A stretch of DNA of 64,000 nt from Cyclobacterium lianum (GTDB lineage: Bacteria > Bacteroidota > Bacteroidia > Cytophagales > Cyclobacteriaceae): NCBI RefSeq assembly GCF_900143075.1, contig NZ_FRCY01000001.1, positions 310,001 to 374,000 of the forward strand, read 5' to 3'. How positions within the stretch are numbered: the first letter of the stretch is position 1; every line of letters starts with the position of its first letter. The translations under genes and the position numbers were made by a program. Shown here piece by piece: positions 1 to 7,985 of this stretch. The notes under the pieces are model-generated. The model was given only the letters and a program-made list of their open reading frames with translations, was not told where the DNA came from and made no database searches.

Positions 1-518
1 TGCTGCCTGGGCTGATACTGTTGGCTTCCTGTATTTCTGAGGAAGAAAATATGGATGTGATCTTTGAACAGGATCTGCAGAAGATAGAAGAATACATCCA
101 AACCGTAGACACGGAATACATGAGGCGAGAAACTGTGGGAGAGACGGGGATCGTTCTTTTGTTCACTGAGGAAGTAGAGGAAGGAGAATTGGCGGAGGTC
201 AGAGATACCCTGGCGGTAGACTATACCGGAAAACTTCTGGACGGAACAGTATTTGACACCTCCGTAGAACAGGTCGCTCAGGACAATGGTTTGCTTAATC
301 CCAATCGAAATTATGAGCCCTATGGTGTCATATTGGGTGTGTCCAATGTGATCAACGGATGGCATTGGTCCCTCTCCAGAATGAAGGAAGGGGAAAAAGC
401 CATAGCCCTGATCCCTTCAGCCTACGCTTATGGCAGTCAGGCTCAGGGGCCCATTCCGGCAAATTCAGTACTGGTGTTTGAACTGGACCTGGTAGAGGTG
501 AGACCACACCAACCTTAA
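1..518 (+). CDS. FKBP-type peptidyl-prolyl isomerase lipoprotein, 5' end outside window
   Basis: The frame is open from base 3 and the gene starts before the window. The first visible residues end in a lipobox (LLASC), so this is an exported lipoprotein whose Cys lies close to the visible start. The C-terminal half is an FKBP domain: VDYTGKLLDGTVFDTS is the canonical entry strand and loop, and the end carries the IPANSVLVFELDLVEV strand. An insertion (about 25 residues, rich in Asn/Tyr) follows the first loop, as in the gliding-associated GldI family. Expected role: prolyl cis-trans isomerase or chaperone for envelope proteins in the periplasm. It lies 12 bases before a second FKBP lipoprotein with the same insertion, so the two look like a tandem duplication in one operon. 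Assignment to FKBP is secure; GldI itself is only a possibility. Confidence 0.9.
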   Translation, partial: LPGLILLASCISEEENMDVIFEQDLQKIEEYIQTVDTEYMRRETVGETGIVLLFTEEVEEGELAEVRDTLAVDYTGKLLDGTVFDTSVEQVAQDNGLLNPNRNYEPYGVILGVSNVINGWHWSLSRMKEGEKAIALIPSAYAYGSQAQGPIPANSVLVFELDLVEVRPHQP

Positions 519-530
519 AAACATAAGCAA

Positions 531-1091
531 ATGAGATCATTCCATCATATCTGTATTTTTTTATTGGCACTAGTGGTTTTTTCCTGTGACGACAGGTTAG
601 GGGGTTTTGGAGGACCGGTATATGACAGGGAGGGTAATCTGGCCATAGACCGGGAAATCATTGCTGATTACCTGGAGACAGCTCCATACGATAGTCTTTA
701 CAGGATCCACGATCCTTCAGGTGTAGTCATCATCGTAGAAGAAGAGGGGGAAGGATCCCGGCCGACATCAGGCAATGTGGTTTATACGGATTACACCGGT
801 TACCTGCTTGATGGTACTGTATTTGACTCCAATCAGGAAGATGTAGCGCGGGAGAACGACATCTATGACGAAGACAGAAATTACGATATTTTTTCGTTCT
901 TTCTGGATTTACCCGCATCTCAGGGCGGAGCAATAGAAGGCTTTAGCCTGGGATTCAAACGCCTCAGAAGTGGTGCCAAAGCCACCATCATTATACCCTC
1001 CCCATATGGGTACCAGGATAACGAAAATGTGCTTCGGGTCCCTGCCAATTCTGTTTTGGTGTTTGATGTGGAATTTTTGGGAATGGATTAA
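531..1091 (+). CDS. FKBP-type peptidyl-prolyl isomerase lipoprotein
   Basis: 186 residues. The N-terminus is a lipoprotein signal peptide with lipobox VFSC at about residue 19, giving a lipid-anchored periplasmic or outer-membrane protein. An FKBP domain fills residues about 80-186: TDYTGYLLDGTVFDSN, then an insertion containing ENDIYDEDRNYD, then IIPSPYGY and the closing VPANSVLVFDVEFLG strand. It resembles its upstream neighbour along the whole length, including the insertion, which supports tandem duplication and then divergence. Role by family: folding helper for exported proteins; in flavobacteria a related lipoprotein (GldI) is needed for gliding. No gld genes are visible nearby, so a gliding role is not supported here. 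A strong hairpin terminator follows 30 bases downstream. Confidence 0.9.
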   Translation: MRSFHHICIFLLALVVFSCDDRLGGFGGPVYDREGNLAIDREIIADYLETAPYDSLYRIHDPSGVVIIVEEEGEGSRPTSGNVVYTDYTGYLLDGTVFDSNQEDVARENDIYDEDRNYDIFSFFLDLPASQGGAIEGFSLGFKRLRSGAKATIIIPSPYGYQDNENVLRVPANSVLVFDVEFLGMD

Positions 1092-1120
1092 AAAACTGAA
1101 ACGAAAAAGAGAATAAAAAA

Positions 1121-1147
1121 AGCCTTCCCGATTGGAAGGCTTTTTTT
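1121..1147. terminator. Bidirectional Rho-independent terminator
   Basis: Eight-base-pair stem (AGCCTTCC with GGAAGGCT) around a short loop, with a run of T on the right and a run of A on the left. It can therefore end the FKBP operon on the plus strand and serve leftward transcripts coming from guaB on the minus strand. Confidence 0.85.
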
Positions 1148-1325
1148 ATATGCTCATTTGCAGGAAATCGCATCGAAATAGTCCCGAAAAACAGACCCTT
1201 ATCCGGTTGGTTTTGGTGCTGTCCGTACCAATAGTCCAGGGGCTGATTTAATATCCAATCGGGATGATCCGCCTGCAATTCCTTCATACCTGGTAGGAAT
1301 CGACAGGGCGAACAAGCGCCCTGCA

Positions 1326-2804
1326 TTAATTTTTCACGCTGTAATTCGGCGCTTCACGGGTGATGCTGATGTCATGCGGGTGAGACTCCCTCACTCCGGC
1401 TGCAGTGACCTTCACAAATTTTCCATTCTCTCTTAAATCTTCAATGGTAGCCGTACCGCAGTAGCCCATGCCTGCCTGCAAGCCGCCTATCAGTTGGTAC
1501 AGAACCTCAGATACCAGACCTTTGAATGCCACCCGGCCCACAATTCCCTCGGGCACCAGTTTTTTGATATTGTCTTCTGCGTCCTGAAAGTACCGGTCTT
1601 TTGATCCGGACTCCATAGCTTCAATGGATCCCATTCCCCTGTAGGATTTGAATTTTCTGCCTTCAAAAATAATGATCTCACCCGGAGCTTCTTCTGTTCC
1701 GGCTAAAATTGAGCCGATCATCACCGAGCTTGCTCCCGCAGCGAGTGCCTTGACGATATCTCCGGAGTACCGGATACCACCGTCTGCAATTACGGGAATA
1801 TCTCTCTTTTTCAGTACCTTGCAGGCTTCCATCACCGCGGAGAGCTGCGGCATGCCTACGCCGGCAATTACCCTGGTCGTACATATACTACCCGGTCCCA
1901 CACCTACCTTGACTGCATCTGCCCCTGCATCAGCCAGGGCTTCGGCAGCCTCAGCAGTCGCAATATTGCCGACGATCACCTCCAGATCCGGAAAATGAGT
2001 CTTGATCTTTTTGCAGGTATCGATCACTCCTTTGGAATGACCATGGGCGGTATCGATGGATATCACATCTACCCCGGCAACTTTCAGTGCTTCGACCCGT
2101 TCTACAATGTCGGAAGTAACTCCCACTGCGGCCCCTACCCTGAGTCTGCCAAACTCATCCTTACAGGCATGAGGCTTGTCTTTTCTTTTCAGGATATCCT
2201 TATAGGTAATGAGGCCGGTAAGTTTATACTCTTCGTCTACAATCGGCAGTTTTTCAATTTTGTATTCCTGTAAAATTTCTTCCGCTTGTTCCAGGCTTAT
2301 CCCGGCTTTGGCAGTTACGAGATTTTCTCTCGTCATGATGTCCCTCACCGGACGATTCATGTCCTTGATAAACCTCAAATCGCGATTGGTGATAATTCCT
2401 TTCAGGTACCGGTTCTCATCGACTACCGGGATGCCACCGATGTTAAATTCCCTCATGATGGCTTCTGCATCTTTTACTTTGGCGCTGATATCCAAAGTAA
2501 TGGGGTCCAGGATCATCCCGCTTTGAGACCTTTTTACCTTGCGGACCTGCGCGGCCTGCTTTTCTATGGACATGTTTTTGTGGATGAAACCCAATCCGCC
2601 CTCCAGGGCGATGGCAATGGCCAATTCGGCTTCAGTAACCGTATCCATAGCGGAAGAAACCAAAGGTATCTGTAGCCGGATGTTGCGGGTAAGTTGGGTG
2701 GCAGTGCTGGTGTTTCTGGGAAGCACCTCGGAATAACCGGGTACCAAAAGCACGTCATCATAGGTGAGTGCTTCAAAGAGGAACTTGTTTGTTTCTGGAT
2801 TCAT
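1326..2804 (-). CDS. guaB: Inosine-5'-monophosphate dehydrogenase
   Basis: 492 residues, the normal length for bacterial IMPDH. It oxidises IMP to XMP with NAD+, the committed step to GMP in the cytoplasm. The N-terminus has the family signature ([13 protein letters not shown]). Two CBS domains sit in tandem at about residues 95-205, inserted in the TIM barrel, and are the usual adenine/guanine-nucleotide sensing module. The catalytic loop [13 protein letters not shown] with the active-site Cys is at about residue 300, followed by [10 protein letters not shown] and the YRGMGS phosphate-binding segment. A TATCTTTG promoter box lies about 30 bases upstream on the minus strand, so guaB is probably transcribed from its own start rather than from the genes to its right. 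Confidence 0.98.
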   Translation of the reverse strand: MNPETNKFLFEALTYDDVLLVPGYSEVLPRNTSTATQLTRNIRLQIPLVSSAMDTVTEAELAIAIALEGGLGFIHKNMSIEKQAAQVRKVKRSQSGMILDPITLDISAKVKDAEAIMREFNIGGIPVVDENRYLKGIITNRDLRFIKDMNRPVRDIMTRENLVTAKAGISLEQAEEILQEYKIEKLPIVDEEYKLTGLITYKDILKRKDKPHACKDEFGRLRVGAAVGVTSDIVERVEALKVAGVDVISIDTAHGHSKGVIDTCKKIKTHFPDLEVIVGNIATAEAAEALADAGADAVKVGVGPGSICTTRVIAGVGMPQLSAVMEACKVLKKRDIPVIADGGIRYSGDIVKALAAGASSVMIGSILAGTEEAPGEIIIFEGRKFKSYRGMGSIEAMESGSKDRYFQDAEDNIKKLVPEGIVGRVAFKGLVSEVLYQLIGGLQAGMGYCGTATIEDLRENGKFVKVTAAGVRESHPHDISITREAPNYSVKN

Positions 2805-2834
2805 GGCAAATGGTTAGTAACCCTATTTGCCCGT

Positions 2835-2842
2835 CAAAGATA
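2835..2842 (-). promoter_or_regulatory. Bacteroidota -7 promoter box for guaB
   Basis: Read on the minus strand this is TATCTTTG, an exact match to the Bacteroidota sigma-ABfr -7 consensus TAnnTTTG. It is about 30 bases before the guaB ATG. No convincing -33 TTTG was identified. Confidence 0.6.
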
Positions 2843-2942
2843 CGATGATTTTCAAATGCAAATCAATGAATTAACAAAAAAAGTTGCCGCCTGCATCCTG
2901 AATTGTTTTGATCAGTGGAATTTTCTTTGGATGATGGGCCGC

Positions 2943-3605
2943 CTATGGCTCCCTGAGAAGTTGACGGGCGATTTGCCTGGAAATGGCCTGCATGCCCAGG
3001 TTATTGGGGTGGCGGGCCACACTTTCGTTGCTGTATTCACCCAAAGCCATATACACGGATTCTGTGCCCAGTGGAGAAAGGTCCACCACCTCCCATCTGC
3101 TCGCTGTAGCCGCATGAAGCAACTGCTCATTGACCAATGGGTTTGGCCAGAAGGTGGTGGTCAGCAGCACCCGGGTCTGAGCGGTGCCCAGGTATGCGGC
3201 AAAATCCCTCAGGCTTTGTGAAAAATTCCAGCCATCAATATTTTCGAGTGGTACATTTTCGCCTAACCTGATAATCAACAAATCAGGTTGAAAGGCTTTC
3301 AGGTAGTCGTACTGGTTGAAATCGAGGGTTGTAAATTGCCGTTCGAAAGGAAACACGTTTTCACGGATCATTTCCAATTCGGGCAGGTGAACTCCCAGGC
3401 TGTCCTGAAGCAGGGAAAAATAGTCCTTATCCGGAGCAGTCGCAGCCATTCCCCAGTTGCCGTTCCAGCCGATGGCGGCTTCGGGAGGATGATAGGTGAT
3501 GCTGTTACCGATTACGAGGATTTTCCGGATTTGGACGGTATCGCGTTCTTCCGGGCCACAGGCGGATAAAAGTAGGATCAAAGCCAGCCATGCGGAGATT
3601 TTCAT
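2943..3605 (-). CDS. SGNH/GDSL-type hydrolase lipoprotein
   Basis: 220 residues from the ATG at 3605; an upstream in-frame ATG at 3635 would add ten basic residues, but starting at 3605 gives a compact lipoprotein signal peptide ending in LLSAC. Block I of the SGNH family is present as VIGNSIT at about residue 30, with the nucleophilic Ser in GNS. RLGEN resembles the conserved Gly/Asn blocks, and HPNNLGMQ near the C-terminus supplies the catalytic His. Such enzymes are esterases or acyl/acetyl hydrolases on sugars or lipids; the substrate cannot be told from sequence. It follows the RNA methyltransferase gene on the same strand after about 50 bases and may be co-transcribed. Confidence is good for fold, low for substrate. 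Confidence 0.8.
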   Translation of the reverse strand: MKISAWLALILLLSACGPEERDTVQIRKILVIGNSITYHPPEAAIGWNGNWGMAATAPDKDYFSLLQDSLGVHLPELEMIRENVFPFERQFTTLDFNQYDYLKAFQPDLLIIRLGENVPLENIDGWNFSQSLRDFAAYLGTAQTRVLLTTTFWPNPLVNEQLLHAATASRWEVVDLSPLGTESVYMALGEYSNESVARHPNNLGMQAISRQIARQLLREP

Positions 3606-3655
3606 TGTAGTACGGGGTCGTTTCAAGTGTTTCACTATGGGTGAACCTGTTGCTT

Positions 3656-4846
3656 TTATGCTTTTTTCCTCATTTTGGCGATGTAGAACCCGTCGAAGCC
3701 GCTCTCGTGAGCAAAGACCTGTTTTTCCTCGAGCAGCTCAAATGACTGCCCTGCAGGACTATTGAGGAATGCCTCTATCTGCAGGTTGTTTTCTGATGGC
3801 AGAATACTGCAGGTGGCATAGACCAGAATACCTCCGGGTTTAAGCATGGAGGGGTACTGTGTGAGAATTTCACTTTGCATGCCCTGTACCTTTCCGATGG
3901 ACTCGGGACTTAATTTCCATTTGGTATCCGGATTTCTCCTGAGTACGCCCAGGCCCGAACAGGGTACATCCAGTAAGAGTCGGTCGGCACTTTGGTAAAG
4001 TCTTTTGATGGTTTTGCTTCCTTCAATCGGTCGGGTCTCAATTATGGACACCCCGGCTCTGCGGGCCCTGAGTTTGGTGTTTTTGAGCTTCCAGGCCTCC
4101 AGGTCCATCGCGACTATCCGTCCTTTATTTTCCATCAGTGCGGCCAGGTGCAGGGATTTCCCTCCGGCACCTGCACAGGCATCGATCACCCGCAAGCCCG
4201 GGGCTACGTCAAGGGCCTCAGCCACCTGCTGTGAAGAGGCATCCTGCACTTCAAAAAGTCCGTCCTTAAAAAGGTTGGTACGGAACACATTTCGGCGCCT
4301 TTCCAGTACCAGCGCGTCAGGATATCCCTTGACGGTGTAAGCAGAGATATCCAATGCTTCCAGGTCCTCTCTTAATTTGGATTTGCTGGTTTTAAGCGTA
4401 TTGACCCGGAGTACCACCTCCGCCTCTTTGTTGAGACTCTCCAGCTCCGGTTCCCATCTGTCCCCCAACTGCTCCTGGCCCATTTGATCCAGCCAATCTG
4501 GTATGGACTGCCGGAGGGTCCGCTGGGTTATTGTTTCCTGCTTTTTGAGGATTTTCTCGTGGTCAATTTTCCTGAATTCTTTCCACTCGGGAAGGCTGCG
4601 TCCCTGCAGTGTCCAGTAGGTGCCAAACCAATGGTAATAATCTTCAGCCGGACTCAGGTATTGAATGAGGCGTTTCCAGCGAACAATTTCGTATACGCTC
4701 TCAGCAATGAATGCCCTGTCCCGGGCTCCCCACTTTGGATTGGATTTCAATACCCGCTCGATCACTTTATCGGCATATTGGTTGTTGTCAAAAATATCTG
4801 TAAGGGATTTGACGACCCCGTTTACCGTGTTCGGGAAAAGCTTCAT
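3656..4846 (-). CDS. RsmB/NOL1/NOP2/Sun-family RNA (cytosine-5) methyltransferase
   Basis: 396 residues. An N-terminal helical NusB-like region precedes a class I SAM-dependent methyltransferase. Visible motifs: DACAGAGGKSLHLA (SAM-binding motif I) at about residue 220, DVPCSGLGVLRRNPD (motif IV with the first conserved Cys) and YATCSILPSENN (motif VI with the catalytic Cys). Two cysteines in those positions are diagnostic of m5C RNA methyltransferases, which act on 16S rRNA (RsmB) or related RNAs. Members of this family are diverse, so the exact target nucleotide is inferred only. A TATATTTG box lies 23 bases upstream. The next gene on this strand is the SGNH lipoprotein. Confidence 0.92.
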   Translation of the reverse strand: MKLFPNTVNGVVKSLTDIFDNNQYADKVIERVLKSNPKWGARDRAFIAESVYEIVRWKRLIQYLSPAEDYYHWFGTYWTLQGRSLPEWKEFRKIDHEKILKKQETITQRTLRQSIPDWLDQMGQEQLGDRWEPELESLNKEAEVVLRVNTLKTSKSKLREDLEALDISAYTVKGYPDALVLERRRNVFRTNLFKDGLFEVQDASSQQVAEALDVAPGLRVIDACAGAGGKSLHLAALMENKGRIVAMDLEAWKLKNTKLRARRAGVSIIETRPIEGSKTIKRLYQSADRLLLDVPCSGLGVLRRNPDTKWKLSPESIGKVQGMQSEILTQYPSMLKPGGILVYATCSILPSENNLQIEAFLNSPAGQSFELLEEKQVFAHESGFDGFYIAKMRKKA

Positions 4847-4869
4847 GTTTTCTTTTTGACATTAAGGCA

Positions 4870-4877
4870 CAAATATA
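4870..4877 (-). promoter_or_regulatory. -7 promoter box of the RNA methyltransferase gene
   Basis: TATATTTG on the minus strand, an exact TAnnTTTG match, 23 bases before the ATG at 4846. Confidence 0.6.
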
Positions 4878-4953
4878 GCTAAATTATAAGTGCCGGATAG
4901 GTTAAGCCTGTATTCGCCTAGCGAGAAAATGCCGGAAATTGGCAGGATTTTGG

Positions 4954-4961
4954 TACTTTTG
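4954..4961 (+). promoter_or_regulatory. -7 promoter box abutting the zinc-ribbon gene
   Basis: TACTTTTG ends five bases before the ATG at 4967. With the usual 6-7 base gap from the -7 box to the transcription start, the mRNA would begin at or next to the start codon, that is, be leaderless. Confidence 0.55.
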
Positions 4962-4966
4962 TGGCT

Positions 4967-5251
4967 ATGGGAGAAAAAAAATGCCCCCATTGCGGGGAAT
5001 GGTCCGAATGGAACCAGAATTTAACCGATACCTGCCAGCACTGCGGCAAAACACTAGGGGGTGCTGACCTCGACTTTCAGGAAAAGGCAGCAGCCCAAAA
5101 AAAGGAAAGAGAAGAGCAGTGGATTTTCTATATCAAAGAGACGGATAGTGATTTTGTCAGGGCGATGAAGAAAACCGGAAACTTCTTTTACACCATCTAC
5201 ATCTCCATCATTACCTTTATTGCCTGGCTGATCGCAGCCTTACCTGGATAA
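4967..5251 (+). CDS. Small zinc-ribbon membrane protein of unknown function
   Basis: 94 residues from ATG 4967; a GTG six bases upstream overlaps the promoter box and is unlikely. The N-terminus has two CxxCG knuckles (CPHCG and CQHCG, 18 residues apart), a zinc ribbon of the kind found in small regulatory or membrane-linked proteins. A charged coiled segment (KAAAQKKEREEQ) follows, and the last 25 residues form one hydrophobic helix, so the protein is probably anchored in the inner membrane with the ribbon in the cytoplasm. Its stop overlaps the next ATG by one base (TAATG), indicating translational coupling with the membrane protein gene. Function not recognised. Confidence 0.8.
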   Translation: MGEKKCPHCGEWSEWNQNLTDTCQHCGKTLGGADLDFQEKAAAQKKEREEQWIFYIKETDSDFVRAMKKTGNFFYTIYISIITFIAWLIAALPG

Positions 5252-5610
5252 TGTCCGTCCTCAAAAATCCCTGTTTCTTTATACCGGTCCTGCTTTTCTG
5301 GACCAACCAGTACCTGGAAAAAGTGAAGCAGGTTTTTATCCCCTTCTTGTTCAGTTATCTGGATGACCTGCTGGCCATGCCTGTAGTGTTGGGAATTACC
5401 TTGCAGGTTTATCGATGGATTCATCCCCGCAGAGAAAATTTTTTATTTACCTCAATTCAGGTCGGGGTAGGTCTGGTTTACTTTGGTATTCTTTTCGAAG
5501 GTCTGCTCCCCATTTGGTCGGCAACCTACACCAGGGACTTGTGGGATCTGCTCTGTTACCTGTTAGGCGCCATCTGGTTTTATTATTTTATCAATACCCC
5601 AAAGCGATAA
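5251..5610 (+). CDS. Small integral membrane protein of unknown function
   Basis: 119 residues with about four hydrophobic segments. The pattern NQYLEKV, then YLDDLLAMPVVLG, then IHPRRE, recurs in a Bacteroidota family of unknown function that some databases label a citrate transporter-like protein; that label is too weak to repeat as a function. Conserved acidic pair DD in the second segment and the RR pair after it are the most distinctive residues. It overlaps the preceding zinc-ribbon gene by one base and is followed by prmC after 20 bases, although prmC has its own promoter box inside that gap. Confidence 0.8.
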   Translation: MSVLKNPCFFIPVLLFWTNQYLEKVKQVFIPFLFSYLDDLLAMPVVLGITLQVYRWIHPRRENFLFTSIQVGVGLVYFGILFEGLLPIWSATYTRDLWDLLCYLLGAIWFYYFINTPKR

Positions 5611-5615
5611 GTTAC

Positions 5616-5623
5616 TATTTTTG
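5616..5623 (+). promoter_or_regulatory. -7 promoter box of prmC
   Basis: TATTTTTG, exact TAnnTTTG match, ending seven bases before the prmC ATG. Predicts an almost leaderless prmC transcript. Confidence 0.55.
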
Positions 5624-5630
5624 CAAAGCC

Positions 5631-6476
5631 ATGCCCGAACGATCAGCCAGGAACATATACCAGACATACAAAGAATCTTTGCAGCAAATCTATTCGAGGG
5701 AAGAAGCCGAAAGCCTGACCCTGATGCTGCTCAACAGGTATCTGGGATTGAAACGGCGGGATTTGTTGCTTCAGAAACCTGTCGCTCTCATTCCGCCTGA
5801 CCTCCCCGAGGCGCTGAACGCGCTGCTGAAAGGTATGCCCATACAATATATTTTCGGAGAGGCCGCTTTTTTCGGACGGGATTTTATGGTGAATTCCGAC
5901 GTACTGATTCCAAGAAATGAAACTGAAGAATTGGTGAACATGGTCATCAAACGGCATAGGGGTCGAAGTCGCATACTGGATATCGGAACGGGTTCCGGGT
6001 GCATCGCCGTTACCTTGTCTCTGGAACTGTCCGAATCGGAGGTTTTTGGCATGGATGTCAGTAGGACGGCTCTGGAAGTGGCCAGAGCAAATGCTTTGAA
6101 ACTGAAAGCCCGCGTGAGTTACTTTTTAGCAGACGTATTGACGGAGCCTTTGCCGGAGCAGGATCTGGACCTTATTATCAGCAACCCACCTTATGTAAGG
6201 ACAATGGACAAGGCAACCATGCATGTCAATGTATTGGACCATGAGCCCCACCTGGCCTTGTTTGTAGCCGATGATGATCCCTTGGTTTTCTATCGCGCCA
6301 TTGCCATCAAAGGCAGGCATCACCTCAAATCCGGCGGATATATTTATTTCGAGATCAATGAAGCACTCGGTGCAGCAGTGCGAGCCCTGTTGTCATCATG
6401 TGGGTACCCGCAGGTACACATTGAAAAAGACCTCAACGGAAAAGACCGGTTTGCCTGGGCGGTGAATCCCGGTTGA
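5631..6476 (+). CDS. prmC: Peptide chain release factor N(5)-glutamine methyltransferase (PrmC/HemK)
   Basis: 281 residues from ATG 5631; the reading frame extends further upstream but that part overlaps the preceding gene and lies before the promoter box. The enzyme methylates the Gln of the GGQ motif in release factors RF1 and RF2, needed for efficient termination. An N-terminal helical bundle (residues about 1-80) is followed by the PIQYIFGEAAFFG segment and PRNETEEL, then SAM motif I (ILDIGTGSGCIAVTLS, about 118) and the catalytic SNPPYV motif (about 185) that binds the target glutamine. All are canonical for PrmC rather than for other N6-methylases. Confidence 0.95.
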   Translation: MPERSARNIYQTYKESLQQIYSREEAESLTLMLLNRYLGLKRRDLLLQKPVALIPPDLPEALNALLKGMPIQYIFGEAAFFGRDFMVNSDVLIPRNETEELVNMVIKRHRGRSRILDIGTGSGCIAVTLSLELSESEVFGMDVSRTALEVARANALKLKARVSYFLADVLTEPLPEQDLDLIISNPPYVRTMDKATMHVNVLDHEPHLALFVADDDPLVFYRAIAIKGRHHLKSGGYIYFEINEALGAAVRALLSSCGYPQVHIEKDLNGKDRFAWAVNPG

Positions 6477-6528
6477 TGTATGTACAACGATCTGGCATGC
6501 GAGGGTCTCGGTGTACCTGTGATTTGGT

Positions 6529-7143
6529 TTATGCCTCAAGAAAGCATCCTACCCAAAAGAGCTGGCTACTTTTCAAACGAACGAGCCCAGCGTTCACTTC
6601 TATAAACGTAGCATGCCTGATTTGGGCAATATCCCGCAGTCCTTCCGACCGAACTTCTACAAATTGCCCCTCTCTCCCATGAAGCTGAATGGACCCTTCT
6701 GCAAACCATTTTTGGACATTTCCATTTTTTGCGGGGAAGTACCGCAGGATTCCATCCAGAAATGTGAGGTCCAGATGTTTCAAATAGGGCTCTAATTCCC
6801 CTGCTTTCTGGTGATCCCATTGCACAATGCTGGCTGCATGGTGTCCGGTCGCGATGAGGTAGTTCATAGCTGCATCCAGGTAACTTTCACCATCCAAATC
6901 GATGAACTGCACCGGATACTGAGCGTCAGGTAAGTCCGGATGAATCTCCTGAAATGCCTGATCGGCAATAATGAGGTCTATCTTGATTCCCCAGCTAATG
7001 GTTTTGAAAACGGCGTCCTGGCTTACAATCACCGTAGGCACCCACTCCAAAAGGCTCTCAAGCCGGGAGAAGCTCAATTGTTCGGTATCCAGAATGAGTA
7101 AGGCAGGTTCTTGTTGTTCTTTTACAAAATGGTGGGAAGACAT
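6529..7143 (-). CDS. Thiamine pyrophosphokinase-like protein lacking key acidic residues
   Basis: 204 residues. The layout follows Bacteroidota thiamine pyrophosphokinases: a N-terminal strand (PALLILDTEQ), a segment LLEWVPTVIVSQDA, GIKIDLIIADQAF where true enzymes have a DxxxGDxDS-type metal/ATP loop, then DLDGESYLDAAMNYLIATGH where they have a DxxKTDxxKA motif, and a C-terminal beta region. Here the loop reads IADQAF and the KTD motif reads ESYLD, so the usual catalytic aspartates are missing or moved. It is therefore either a diverged paralogue with another role or a decaying gene, although the reading frame is intact. It converges on prmC, 52 bases apart. The family assignment is moderate and rests on overall pattern. 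Confidence 0.55.
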   Translation of the reverse strand: MSSHHFVKEQQEPALLILDTEQLSFSRLESLLEWVPTVIVSQDAVFKTISWGIKIDLIIADQAFQEIHPDLPDAQYPVQFIDLDGESYLDAAMNYLIATGHHAASIVQWDHQKAGELEPYLKHLDLTFLDGILRYFPAKNGNVQKWFAEGSIQLHGREGQFVEVRSEGLRDIAQIRHATFIEVNAGLVRLKSSQLFWVGCFLEA

Positions 7144-7256
7144 GGTATTGTTTCAACGTTTGCTCTTGCGGCCAGGTTTTTCAAAGTCTGTAGGATGGCA
7201 GTAAAACTAAAATAAAATTTTTCAGTATAAGAAGGTTAACTTTTTTTTATTTTAAT

Positions 7257-7300
7257 CTGTCTGATGTATAGCTCTGAATTGTGAGACAGGGCTTTTTTTT
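7257..7300 (+). terminator. Orphan terminator-like hairpin upstream of the kynurenine operon
   Basis: A six-base-pair stem (CTGTCT with AGACAG) with a loop of about 21 bases is followed by eight T. No plus-strand gene ends nearby (prmC stops 780 bases earlier), and the likely operon promoter lies downstream at 7344. It could end a small RNA transcribed from the 7144-7256 spacer or simply block read-through. Confidence 0.4.
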
Positions 7301-7343
7301 GCAGATTCAGTTTACCCTGTTTTGGAGGATTTTTAATTAATTT

Positions 7344-7372
7344 TACTTTTGGATGTAGAAAGTGTATTTTTG
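7344..7372 (+). promoter_or_regulatory. Candidate promoter boxes for the kynurenine operon
   Basis: Two exact TAnnTTTG matches lie close together: TACTTTTG at 7344-7351 and TATTTTTG at 7365-7372. Either would give a 5' leader of about 30-55 bases before the ATG at 7411. Confidence 0.5.
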
Positions 7373-7410
7373 ATATTTAATCGAGTTTATCAAAAAGAAA
7401 CCATAAAGTC

Positions 7411-7923
7411 ATGGCCATATTCCCGCCAATAAATTTTACAAAATGGATTGAAGATAACCGGCACTTGCTCAAACCGCCGGTAGGCAACAAGCAGATGTAC
7501 CTGCAAAACGACGATTTCATCGTGATGGTAGTCGGAGGTCCCAACTCCAGAAAGGATTACCATTACAATGAAGGTGAGGAATTTTTTTACCAGGTAGAGG
7601 GAGACATTACCCTGAAAGTGGTAGATGATGGGCAAATGAAAGACATTACGATCAAAGAGGGAGAGGTATTTTTACTGCCTGCCAGGGTTCCTCACAGTCC
7701 ACGAAGACCCGCCAATACCGTAGGTCTGGTCATAGAGCGGTACCGCAAACCTGGTGAGCAGGATGGGTTTTTATGGTTTTGTGAAAATTGCGGGCATAAA
7801 TTGTATGATGAATATGCCGCCATCACCGATATTGTCCATCAGCTACCGCCTATTATGGACCGTTTCTGGGCCAACCCGGAACACACCACTTGTGACAAAT
7901 GTGGTACTGTCATGTCCAGATAA
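7411..7923 (+). CDS. 3-hydroxyanthranilate 3,4-dioxygenase
   Basis: 170 residues, the bacterial length. A single cupin domain opens the ring of 3-hydroxyanthranilate; the product cyclises spontaneously to quinolinate, the precursor of NAD. Iron ligands are visible in YHYNEGEEFFY (His and Glu) and in VPHSPRRP (second His, plus Arg that binds the carboxylate). The C-terminal segment carries two CxxC pairs (CENCGHK and CDKCG), the rubredoxin-like iron site of the bacterial enzymes. It is first in an operon with kynureninase and kynurenine 3-monooxygenase, which together convert kynurenine to quinolinate. Confidence 0.96.
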   Translation: MAIFPPINFTKWIEDNRHLLKPPVGNKQMYLQNDDFIVMVVGGPNSRKDYHYNEGEEFFYQVEGDITLKVVDDGQMKDITIKEGEVFLLPARVPHSPRRPANTVGLVIERYRKPGEQDGFLWFCENCGHKLYDEYAAITDIVHQLPPIMDRFWANPEHTTCDKCGTVMSR

Positions 7924-7985
7924 AAAATTGATTCTCTTCAGGTATCAACCTTTACCGGGTGGCCATTATTCCAATTTTACTGTAT

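Noticed and set aside
991-1326. Minus-strand reading frame of 111 codons after guaB
   Set aside because: It runs through the terminator at 1121-1147 and into the FKBP gene; the first 55 codons look slightly protein-like (a CxxC and an ADHPDWILNQ stretch) but there is no family match I can name.
2694-3221. Plus-strand frame across the guaB start
   Set aside because: Antisense shadow of guaB and the SGNH gene; covers the guaB promoter.
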